Positions 8,818 through 16,546 of a DNA stretch of 64,000 nt are shown here, piece by piece (position 1 is the first letter of the stretch; every line of letters starts with the position of its first letter). A program made the position numbers and the translations under genes. Under the pieces are notes generated by a model. The model did no database searches. It was not told the origin of the DNA and saw only the letters and a program-made list of their open reading frames with translations. The DNA is from G958295935 sp965224235. GTDB taxonomy: Bacteria; Chloroflexota; Dehalococcoidia; Lucifugimonadales; Lucifugimonadaceae. The DNA lies in contig CBDCYP010000001.1 in the NCBI GenBank assembly GCA_965224235.1, positions 868,001 through 932,000 on the forward strand. Reading direction: 5' to 3'.

Positions 8818-9666
8818 TCACGCGCCGTTCTCGATCGGGCAACTCAGATCGTCTCCCCACTCGCGCCACGAGGCGTCGTAGTCCCTGACGTTTGGGTAGC
8901 CGAGGATTTTTAGGGCCCAGTACACGTGCGCCGCACGGATGCCGCCCTGTCAGTAAGTAATGACGTTCTTGTCAGGCGTTATTCCGTGGTCTGCCAGTAT
9001 GCTGCGTAGTTCATCCGCCGGCAGCAGGACGGGCACGTCACCCTTCGTCAGAAGGTTGGCCCACTCAAGATGTACCGCTCCCGGGATCCGGCCGCCGCGC
9101 TTCGTCCCCCGCTTGTTCTCGCCTGTCCACTCTTCATCCGAACGAACGTCAAGCAACACTACATCCGGATCGTATATGGCCTCAAGGACTCCCTGGCGGG
9201 TGGCCATGATCTCGGGATGCGGGCGAGGCGAAAACGTGGTGGGCGGGTACGAATGCATCTCCCTCGACATGGGGCGGTTTTCTGCGAACCATTTGGGGAA
9301 TCCGCCATCGAGCACTTTGACATTCGTGTGGCCGTAGTAATGAAGTGACCACGCAAGCCTGAAACCGTAAAGACACCCCGATGAGTCGTAAGCGACTACC
9401 AGCGTATCGTCACTGACGCCCAGAGACGACATCGTGGCGGCGAACTGATCGGGGCCCTGTATATGAGTGCGGTCCTCCATCGACGTTTTGTAGTAGTGGT
9501 CGACGACCGGTACCGCTCCGGGAATGTGCGCACGGTCGTATTGGTCGGGGAGGTCCGTGTCGACGATGCGTACGGCGGGGTCGTCGAGGCGCTCTTCAAG
9601 CCAGTCGGTGGTCATGAGAACGCTGGAATCCGCGTAGCCGCGCTCGTCGGGAGGTGTGACATTCAT
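8818..9666 (-). CDS. two-domain rhodanese (thiosulfate sulfurtransferase) with in-frame UGA at the catalytic position: candidate selenoprotein
   Basis: Two rhodanese domains are visible: residues 15-130 (inactive N-terminal copy, MTTDWLEERLDDPAVRIVD) and residues 150-282. The second should hold the catalytic cysteine in a TYCQGGIR-type loop. Here the sequence reads NVITY, then TGA (8950-8952), then QGGIRAAHVYWALKILG, and continues for 43 codons to a normal C-terminus containing the SWREWGDD block and a TGA stop at 8818. No other stop or shift occurs, and the total of 282 residues is the family norm. The UGA replaces exactly the catalytic Cys (position 239) and is followed by a SECIS-like hairpin. 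Alternative: a recent nonsense mutation or sequencing error. Stopping at 8950 would remove the active site. Confidence 0.75.
8912..8952 (-). promoter_or_regulatory. UGA selenocysteine codon and candidate bacterial SECIS
   Basis: The TGA at 8950-8952 is followed after 12 bases by CGTGCGGCGCACG (8937-8925), a 5-bp stem with a GGC loop. A second, outer stem pairs AGGGC (8948-8944) with GCCCT (8916-8912). A hairpin with a G-containing small loop 15-20 bases after the UGA is what bacterial SelB recognises. Confidence 0.5.
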
Positions 9667-9835
9667 CGCATTCGCCAGTTCAATTCGTTGCTTACCGGAG
9701 CGGCGCGCAAGTGGGCCGTTGGGGGAGTGGAAGCCGGTTCCGCTGCAACCCGCGGCGAAATGTTAGCACCGGCGCCGGGTGAGATGTGGCATTTTGGAGC
9801 GGGGAGAATCGGGGGTGTGGGATCGTGGATTCGCG

Positions 9836-10060
9836 CTAGTATTGCCCGTCGGGCGCACAGAATTTGCATCCTCGAACGTCGGAGCGTCCTGTGGCCCGGG
9901 CTTTGGCGAATGCGTCCTCAACGGAATCGTACGGACCGTGCCATCGGCCATTGTCGAGGCTACTTCCACGTACCCCATCGCCATAGTTGCAGAATCCGCA
10001 TGAATCCGTGTGAACCTTCGCCTTGTTCGCGGGATCGTTTTCATACACCCAGTGACTCAT
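9836..10060 (-). CDS. small protein with two CXXC pairs
   Basis: A 74-residue protein beginning MSHWVYENDPANKAKVH. It has paired cysteines CGFC and CKFC about 40 residues apart, a GRWHGPYDSVEDAFAKARATG centre, and no hydrophobic segment. The layout, two metal-binding knuckles around a short helix, resembles a small family of uncharacterised bacterial proteins I have seen with the same HxxxCxFCxxGxG pattern, but I cannot name it. The start at 10060 is chosen because the residues further upstream show no family character. Confidence 0.6.
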   Translation of the reverse strand: MSHWVYENDPANKAKVHTDSCGFCNYGDGVRGSSLDNGRWHGPYDSVEDAFAKARATGRSDVRGCKFCAPDGQY

Positions 10061-10074
10061 GTAAGAGGCCTCGG

Positions 10075-10295
10075 TTAAGGATGGTCTGAACAAGCCCACT
10101 GGTTGCGCCTGAATCTGTTACAAAGACCCTTCGACAAGCTCAGGGCGAACGGATTGGAACACGTTGCTGATGCGCTTGGCAGAGCGGAGGTTCCCCCCTC
10201 CTTAATCCTCCCCCCCCGTGGGGGAGAAGGCCAGAACCCTTCGACAAGCTCAGGGCGAACGGATTGGAACACGGAGTTGTTCAGAGGTTCCTTAA
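10075..10295 (+). mobile_element. MITE-like element, copy B (221 bp, TTAA target duplication)
   Basis: Flanked by TTAA on both sides. The left end is altered (GGATGGTCTGAACAAG) and the right end is the standard TTGTTCAGAGGTTCC. The interior contains the ACCCTTCGACAAGCTCAGGG block twice, so the core unit has been partly duplicated. It shares this unusual left end with copy G. Confidence 0.8.
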
Positions 10296-10722
10296 CTTGC
10301 CAAATTGGTAGACCGCATTTTAGACGCGTTGCTGCCCGCACCCGCCATATGGGCAACCACCTCTCTGGGATGTTGTGTGATGACGGATGTGGGGGTCTGG
10401 TGTGAGGGCGCCGTCTGTACCCGGCCAATATGGATAGCGCGGAAACAGGAACTTACACCCGGTGGTTCCCCGATCTGGGCCGGGGATGATGGTAGGGGGC
10501 CGTACCGGAGATGACGCGCGGTGGTTGGAGACGGGATGATGAGTGATGGCCGGGGTCGGGGATGGCGGGCGGTGGTCGACGTCCCACCGTCATACCAGCG
10601 CAAAAACTCCGACATTCTCGCGAACGCGGGAATCCAGGCGGATGTGCGCGGGATGCGCTTTGGGCGCATAACCTCGCTACGTGATAATTTAGGTCGCAAC
10701 GAAGTATTTTTCTGGAGTCTTA
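10296..10722. other. hemA upstream region
   Basis: A 427-bp stretch rich in short GGGATGATGG and CGGGGATG-type runs typical of the degenerate intergenic repeats here. No gene is supported. The hemA promoter should lie in the AT-richer last 60 bases (around 10680-10710). Confidence 0.4.
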
Positions 10723-11994
10723 ATGACGTACTTGCTCGCCGGACTCAGTTACCGGCGGTCTCCGCTTGAGGTGCTGGAACGGGTAGCGCCCGGCGCGGAG
10801 GAACTTTCCGCCTGGCTCGAAAGGCTCGCCGTACACGCAGGCGGCGGAGTCATTCTATCGACCTGCAACCGGACGGAGATATACGGCTGGTCCGACTCGA
10901 CTGAATCTCCCGCACGGCTGATCGAACTCCTGGGCGGGATCGCGAGTCGCGACGGCACGCCGTTGCCGGATTTCCAGCGCCACATATACAGCGCGACGGG
11001 CGTGGACGCGGCACGGCATCTCTTCAGGGTCGCATCCGGGCTCGACTCGATGGCGACCGGAGAGGCACAGATCGCGGGTCAGGTCAGGAGCGCGCTGCGG
11101 GCCGCCGGTGAGGCCGGCGGGGGGTTGGCGCCTCGGCTGTCGCGTCTATTCCACACGGCGCTTCGTACGGGACGTCGCATCAGGCAGGCGACCGGCGTCG
11201 GAAATGGCCGCATCGGAATTCCGTCGATAGGCGTGCAGTTGCTCGAACGAACCCTCGGCGAACTGTCAGGCCAATCGGCGCTGTTGGTCGGCGCCGGCGA
11301 GACGGGGACGATGACCGCCCGCGCCCTTCGGCGCAACGGCGTGCGCAGATTTACGGTGACCAGCCGACGGGCCCACCGCGCCGCCGAGTTGGCCGCCGAA
11401 CTCGGCGGCCGTTCGGTGGCGTTCGAGGAACGATTCGACGCGCTGGCGACGGCCGACGTTGTGGTCGCATGCACGGCCGCGACCGAACCGATTATCGATG
11501 CCGACAGTCTGAAGAAGGCCGTCGAAGCGCGCCGCGGCCGTCCCTTGTGTTTCCTCGACCTCGGCATGCCGCGAGACGTTGCGCCGGAAGCGGCGGACCT
11601 GGATGGCGTGACAATCCACACTCTCGACCAACTCCACACGATAGCCAACGAACACAGGGTAGAAAGAGCCACCGCAATCGACGAGGCGGAGGAGATGGTC
11701 GACCGGGAACTCGCCAGGTTCGTCGAAAGACAGGTGAGCCCGGCGGCCGAGCCGGTTGTGCGGCATCTCGGCGCGCGGGCGGAGCAGATGCGTCAAGAGG
11801 AACTTGCAAGGGTCGTCAAGAGGCGGCCGGATCTGTCGGCTGAACAGGTCGAGGCGGTGGATGCGATGACACGGGCGCTCGTCCGCCGCTTGTTGGCCGA
11901 CCCTATCGCCTTTTTGCGAACGGCGGACCACACGGAAGCGGCCGAGGCGGTTTTGCAGGTATTCTCGCTGTACCCGGAGGAGGCGCCGGACTGA
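10723..11994 (+). CDS. hemA: glutamyl-tRNA reductase
   Basis: The 423-residue enzyme reduces glutamyl-tRNA(Glu) to glutamate-1-semialdehyde with NADPH, the first committed step of C5-pathway tetrapyrrole synthesis. The catalytic nucleophile lies in ILSTCNRTEIYG (Cys48). The NADPH-binding LLVGAGETGTM motif is near residue 187, followed by the VTSRRAHRAAELA block. The C-terminal dimerisation helices run from about residue 320. A TGGAG site lies just upstream of the ATG. It is followed 51 bp later by hemL, forming a heme operon; the product is channelled directly to HemL. Confidence 0.97.
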   Translation: MTYLLAGLSYRRSPLEVLERVAPGAEELSAWLERLAVHAGGGVILSTCNRTEIYGWSDSTESPARLIELLGGIASRDGTPLPDFQRHIYSATGVDAARHLFRVASGLDSMATGEAQIAGQVRSALRAAGEAGGGLAPRLSRLFHTALRTGRRIRQATGVGNGRIGIPSIGVQLLERTLGELSGQSALLVGAGETGTMTARALRRNGVRRFTVTSRRAHRAAELAAELGGRSVAFEERFDALATADVVVACTAATEPIIDADSLKKAVEARRGRPLCFLDLGMPRDVAPEAADLDGVTIHTLDQLHTIANEHRVERATAIDEAEEMVDRELARFVERQVSPAAEPVVRHLGARAEQMRQEELARVVKRRPDLSAEQVEAVDAMTRALVRRLLADPIAFLRTADHTEAAEAVLQVFSLYPEEAPD

Positions 11995-12045
11995 CGGGCG
12001 TCCCGCCGCGGCAGCCTTGTCTCGTCCCTTGACAGGTAACAAATC

Positions 12046-13326
12046 ATGGACACCACAAGGTCATCCTCGCTGTACGCCCGGGCGTCACGCCTGATCCCCG
12101 GCGGAGTCAACTCGCCTGCCAGAGCCTGGACGGCGGTCGGCGGGCAACCGCTGTTCATTTCGAAGGCGCAAGGGTCCCGAATATGGGACGTCGATGGCAA
12201 CGAGTTGATCGATTACGTCGGCTCATGGGGCCCAATGATCCTCGGCCACGCCCACCCCCGAGTGGTAGAGGCGGCGCGACAGGCGGCCGGCGAAGGGACG
12301 AGTTTTGGCGCTCCGACGGAGGCCGAATTGCGCATGGCGGAACTGGTCACCGAAGCGCTCCCGTCGGTCGAAATGGTCCGTTTCGTCAATTCCGGAACCG
12401 AGGCGGCAATGTCGGCCCTGAGGCTGGCGCGGGCCCACACCGGCCGGTCCAAAATCCTCAAGTTTGAGGGCGGCTACCACGGTCACGACGACGCCCTGCT
12501 TGTCGAAGCCGGATCCGGAGTTGCGTCGCACGGCATAGCAACTTCCGCCGGGGTCCATCCCGATTACGCGGCGAGCACCCTCGTCGCACCGTACAACGCT
12601 CTGGACGCCGTTCGATCGCTTTTCGCCGGGAACCGCGGAGAGATCGCGGCGGTGATCGTCGAGCCCGTGGCCGGAAACATGGGCGTGGTCGAGCCCGCGC
12701 CGGGTTTTCTCGAAGGAATACGGGAACTGACTATCAAAGACGGAGCCCTTCTGATCTTCGACGAGGTCATAACCGGCTTCCGCGTCCACCCGGGCGGCGC
12801 GCAGACGATGTACGGGGTTGCTCCCGACATCACGTGCCTCGGCAAGATCATCGGTGGCGGATTTCCGGTGGGAGCGTACGGCGCGAACGAAGAGATTATG
12901 CGGAACGTCGCTCCATTGGGGTCGATGTACCAGGCCGGAACGCTTTCGGGCAACCCCGTAGCGATGGCGGCGGGCATAGCCGCGCTGGAGGAACTCCGAA
13001 AGCCGGAGACCTACGAGAGGCTGGCGGACTCCACGTCGCGGCTCGTACTCGGCTTTAAGGACGCATTCGCAAATACCGACACGCCGGTAACAATCAACTC
13101 GGTTTGCGGCATGGCAACGGTTTTCTTTACCCAGGGGCCGGTCAACAACATGGCGGAGGCTGCCGCATCTGACGGCAAGGCATTTGCCGCGTTCTTCCAC
13201 AAGATGATCGAGCAGGGGGTTTATCCACCGCCCTCCCCGTTCGAGGCATGGTTCGTCGGGCTCACCCACACCGCGGCGGACATCGAAGCGACCGTCGAAG
13301 CAGCGTCAATCGCCCTGGCCGAATAG
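12046..13326 (+). CDS. hemL: glutamate-1-semialdehyde 2,1-aminomutase
   Basis: The 426-residue PLP enzyme converts glutamate-1-semialdehyde to 5-aminolevulinate. It shows the class III aminotransferase features: NSGTEAAMSALRLARA (115-130), GGYHGHDD (142-149), the IFDEVITGFR block (237-246) and the PLP lysine in LGKIIGGGFPVGAYG (Lys267). The RLIPGGVNSPAR N-terminus is characteristic of HemL rather than other aminotransferases. It is the second gene of the hemA-hemL operon; later pathway genes are not in the window. Confidence 0.97.
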   Translation: MDTTRSSSLYARASRLIPGGVNSPARAWTAVGGQPLFISKAQGSRIWDVDGNELIDYVGSWGPMILGHAHPRVVEAARQAAGEGTSFGAPTEAELRMAELVTEALPSVEMVRFVNSGTEAAMSALRLARAHTGRSKILKFEGGYHGHDDALLVEAGSGVASHGIATSAGVHPDYAASTLVAPYNALDAVRSLFAGNRGEIAAVIVEPVAGNMGVVEPAPGFLEGIRELTIKDGALLIFDEVITGFRVHPGGAQTMYGVAPDITCLGKIIGGGFPVGAYGANEEIMRNVAPLGSMYQAGTLSGNPVAMAAGIAALEELRKPETYERLADSTSRLVLGFKDAFANTDTPVTINSVCGMATVFFTQGPVNNMAEAAASDGKAFAAFFHKMIEQGVYPPPSPFEAWFVGLTHTAADIEATVEAASIALAE

Positions 13327-13436
13327 ACACTGCCGCCGTGCAATGTCGTAGTTGCGGGTTTGAAGAGCCTGTTTCAAAGGTCCTTTGCGTATTTTCGCGT
13401 CGACCGCCATGCGACGAGATTCCCGTTTTCAGAGAC

Positions 13437-13935
13437 CTTTGCGCAACCTCGACACATGTCATTTTGAGCGCAGCCGAGGAACCTGAGCCATCCAGACGGC
13501 ATGCCAGGCCCCTCTTACCCAGACCCCTCGGCTTCGCTCGGGGTGACATGAGCGGTGCTCGGGGTGACATGAACGGTACTCAGGGTGACATGAGCGGTGC
13601 TCGGGGTGACATGGAGTGAGGAATCACCGGTTGGGGGGCTAGTTACGCAAAGGTTTCCTTTTGAGCGCAGCCGAGGAACCTAAGCCATCCAGACGGCATG
13701 CCCCGTCCCTCTTACCCAGACCCCTCGGCTTCGCTCGGGGTGACATGAGCGGTGCTTGGGGCGACATGGAGTGAGGAATCACTGGTTGGGGAGCCAGTTA
13801 CGCAAAGGTCTCTTTTTGAGCGCAGCCGAGGAACCTAAGCCATCCAGACGGCATGCCCCGCCCCTCTTACCCAGACCCCTCGGCTTCGCTCGGGGTGACA
13901 TGAGCGGTACTCAGGGTGACATGGAGTGAGGTGAT
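13437..13935. repeat. three long tandem repeats with embedded 21-bp repeats
   Basis: Three direct copies (about 13437-13645, 13646-13800 and 13801-13935) each contain TTTTGAGCGCAGCCGAGGAA, a CATCCAGACGGCATGCC block and CCCCTCGGCTTCGCTCGGGG, and the copies share an AGTTACGCAAAGG lead. The first copy is longer because it carries extra 21-bp units of the type GGTGCTCGGGGTGACATGAGC (13550-13616). No gene is present. Confidence 0.8.
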
Positions 13936-14200
13936 GTTGACAAGGTTTTTGACCGGAACCGTCGCGCAGATTCCAAGGGTTTGCGAATTCACACTGCGGC
14001 CTCACTGGACGACGGAGATGGCGGGTTCCGGTTTTCGCAGGGGTCCCCGATCGGGTTCGGGGAAGACGGTTTGGTGGGTGCGGGTCCGCGATAGTGGCCG
14101 GGGGTGGGGGCACCGCCGGGCGGCGGCAACGGTGGTACTAGTGGGTGCGGGTCCGCGATGGTGGTCGGGGGGGGGGGGTGAGGGGGGATTTTGGCGCGTT

Positions 14201-14233
14201 GAAGCAACCCCGGTGGTGTTCCGGGGTTGCTTC
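14201..14233. repeat. perfect 13-bp inverted repeat
   Basis: GAAGCAACCCCGG and CCGGGGTTGCTTC flank a 7-base loop (TGGTGTT). No T-tract follows on either side, so it is not an ordinary intrinsic terminator. Confidence 0.7.
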
Positions 14234-14820
14234 GGTTGACAGTGTCTCTGTGGACGTAACCGTGACCGGCTGAAGCCGAGAGGCGGTTTGTTTGGAAGGA
14301 GTTTTTCCTCTGTTGTCTTCTTCCGGACCGTGTGACAAGCGCACGGTATGGCGGTAACTACCCGCCAGTTACAGACGGCCGTAAGGCCGCATGAGAAGAC
14401 GATATTTTCGGCTCTTCACCCGCGCCCCGGTTGAATTGGGCGCGTTCGGGCAATGAAACAGACGCGTTGCTTCCGGTTTTCGGCTTGTTCTCCGAGGCGA
14501 ACTCCGGTCGCATCCCTGAGTCACACTCACGTGCGACCTTTAACGGGCCCCGGGCCACCAAGGCCAGGGTTGGCCGCCACGCCTACGTAGGCGGCATGTC
14601 AAAGTCGTTCCCTTCCCCAATCGGCTGCGCAGCCGGGGGCGTGGGAATCCGTGTTTCACCCGCGCCCTCCTTCCAAAGGCGGACGCTTCCTTTCTCAGTT
14701 GCAACGGGCTTTAACACGAGGTGAGGTTTACCCCGACGCTGGCCAGAGTTGTCCCCCGTTGCATTCCGATGGGGTTGGTTGGCATGGACGTCGTTCATCG
14801 ACACGACTTATGTTGATATT

Positions 14821-14834
14821 AGAACGTGCGTTCT
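14821..14834. promoter_or_regulatory. LexA-like palindrome
   Basis: AGAACGTGCGTTCT fits GAAC-N4-GTTC, the same core as three sites in the phage module. It lies 17 bp upstream of an unassigned minus-strand frame starting at 14804. Confidence 0.4.
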
Positions 14835-15136
14835 GGTTTGTAAATGAGGGTTTGGCACGGATTTGTGTGAGGCCCCTCGCCCTCCGGGCTGCGGCATTCA
14901 CCGGAACGACATGCGGCCTCTCCCGCGAGCGGGAGAGGGGACTTCTGAAACAGGTTCTTCAATCCCGCCTCCGGCCTTGCCTTGGGATGCCGCCCGGTCC
15001 CCACCCGAAGGGCACCCGCCACCTTCACCATAATACAAGGGGCGTCTCTTGCGGGCGCCCGTCGGAGCGGAGCATAATCGCCGCGGTTTATATCTTGCCG
15101 ATGCCGCCCACCCCTCCGATCGTGCAATCACGGGTC

Positions 15137-16050
15137 TTACCCGCCGTAATAGTCCTCAGCGTTGTCGTCGGGCCGATACCCGAGTACCGAGGCGGCGTGA
15201 GACGTGTCCCAGAATCGCCAGGCGTTGCCGGACACGCCGTAGAGGATGTCGAACTTCAGGTCAGCCGACGTGAGGCACAAGCGGATGAGTTGGGCCAGGT
15301 CGCGGTGGCTGCACCACGTGGCTCGCATCCTGATATTGGCCGTCGGGTCGTTCTCCTCCGTAAATGACCCGATCCGCAGGCAGGCGATCTCCAGCCCGAA
15401 CCGCTCCGAGTACGAGCGCCCGAGTGCCTCCCCGAATGCCTTGCTTGCCCCGTAGTCGCTGTCCGGTCGAATCGGTACAGTGTGGTCGACGCGCGTAAAC
15501 CCGCCGGGCTCCAGACCTCGGTAATCGCCGGCGCGAATCCGCACATACGGCTCATCGTTCTCGAACAGACCAACCGCGTGGTTAGAACTAGGGAATCTCT
15601 GAACAAGTGGCCGATGCGCTTGGCAGAGCGGAGGTTCCCCCCTCCTGAATCCTCCCCCTATGGGGGAGGAGGCCAGAACCCTTCGACAAGCTCAGGGCGA
15701 ACGGATTGGAACACGGAGTTGTTCAGAGGTTCCCTAGCAAACACGACGCGACGCACGCCCTCCAACCTGCACGCCTCGAAAACGTTTCGCGTCAGGGTGA
15801 TGTTATTGCGGAGTACGTCGGGCCACGGGGTTTCGACGGCCGGGTTGCCCGCCAGATGGACCACGGCATCATGTCCGGACAGCACGCCGCGCAGGTCATC
15901 AAGCTCGTGGACGTCCGCCACCACCGCCGGTAACTCCAGCCCGGGGCGCGGCGGAACCCGGTCGAGGCCGTCCAACTCGAAATCGTCACCAAGCAACCTC
16001 ACCAGCTTCGAGCCTATATTGCCACTAGAACCGGTAATCAGAACTTTCAT
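15137..16050 (-). pseudogene. NAD-dependent epimerase/dehydratase (uronate dehydrogenase-like), split by a MITE
   Basis: The N-terminal piece (16050 to 15738) carries the Rossmann motif MKVLITGSSGNIGSKL and HDAVVHLAGNPAV and ends at RRVVFA. The C-terminal piece (15587 to 15137) begins at SNHAVGLFENDEPYVR and contains the YGASKAFGE catalytic motif. Between them lies MITE copy C. Deleting it together with one CTAG gives the continuous family motif VVFASSNHAVGLFE and a 255-residue protein, the normal length for this extended SDR family. The insertion separates the cofactor domain from the catalytic Tyr-Lys, so the present locus should be inactive. The substrate was probably a sugar or uronate. 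Confidence 0.85.
15588..15737 (+). mobile_element. MITE-like element, copy C (150 bp, CTAG target duplication), inside an epimerase gene
   Basis: Ends are GGGAATCTCTGAACAA and TTGTTCAGAGGTTCCC with CTAG at both borders. Insertion lies within the codons of VFA-SSNH; the frame is restored exactly when 146 bp are removed. Confidence 0.9.
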
Positions 16051-16195
16051 CAGCGTGTCCTCATCGCCGCCAAGCAACGAAATGGCCGTTGATCCGGCGC
16101 GGTTTTCGTGAACTCCAAGCGCGAATTCGATTGGTGTGTCTAGTGACAGCGATTATATCGTTGGACACGATACCTATATACTTGACTAGCCGCGG

Positions 16196-16546
16196 ATGGG
16201 ATCACTGGCTCGTGACCAACCAACGCAGTTGTGGCTGGATGTAAGTGTGATGGACAAACGTCAAGGAGTGCGCAGGTTCCCCAAGGGGATAACTCGCTTG
16301 CTCACCGTGCACGAATTGAATCGGGGCCACGTATACGTCACTCAAGACCGCGAGTTGCCCGAGATCCTTGATGTTGAGGATTTTTACCGTCGAAATCAAC
16401 GGTACTTTGATCGAAAGCCGCCGAATCAGCGTTTCGGGGCGGGTTCACGCCAGACGAAGGATTTTAGAGGCCATCGGTACTTCGACTCCCGTGACAATTC
16501 GGGTTGTTTCCCAGAAGATGCCGGAGATAAAGACCCACGCCGATGA
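16196..16546 (+). CDS. possible small protein ahead of the methyltransferase fusion
   Basis: A 116-residue open frame with the readable stretch GITRLLTVHELNRGHVYVTQ, then a basic, low-complexity C-terminus. Its stop overlaps the ATG of the downstream gene (ATGA at 16543-16546), which favours co-translation. A competing 60-residue frame (16368-16550) covers its second half, so the C-terminal part could be shadow or a frameshifted remnant. No family recognised. Confidence 0.3.
   Translation: MGSLARDQPTQLWLDVSVMDKRQGVRRFPKGITRLLTVHELNRGHVYVTQDRELPEILDVEDFYRRNQRYFDRKPPNQRFGAGSRQTKDFRGHRYFDSRDNSGCFPEDAGDKDPRR

Larger units (their letters stand above)
13936..15136. other. 1.2 kb region without a supported gene
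   Basis: G-rich and repeat-like in its first half (a run of 13 G at 14167-14179). On the minus strand, 14804 to 14358 reads as one frame with a single TAG at 14583-14585, giving two pieces of 73 and 67 residues. They are low-complexity and match nothing I know. A LexA-like palindrome lies just upstream of that frame (14821-14834). I do not call a gene. Confidence 0.4.

Noticed and set aside
8950..9666. Rhodanese as a truncated 238-residue protein
   Set aside because: The truncation would fall exactly one residue before the catalytic site while 43 well-conserved codons follow in frame; readthrough by selenocysteine explains the data better.
12223..13269. 348-codon minus-strand frame opposite hemL
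   Set aside because: Shadow of hemL; no recognisable domain.
13437..13935. Possible CRISPR array
   Set aside because: The repeats are adjacent without unique spacers of constant length, contain long unequal units and no cas genes are near.
14160..14180. Run of G as a functional quadruplex element
   Set aside because: A single long run of G in a degenerate repeat region, without a gene nearby; could also be a sequencing artefact.
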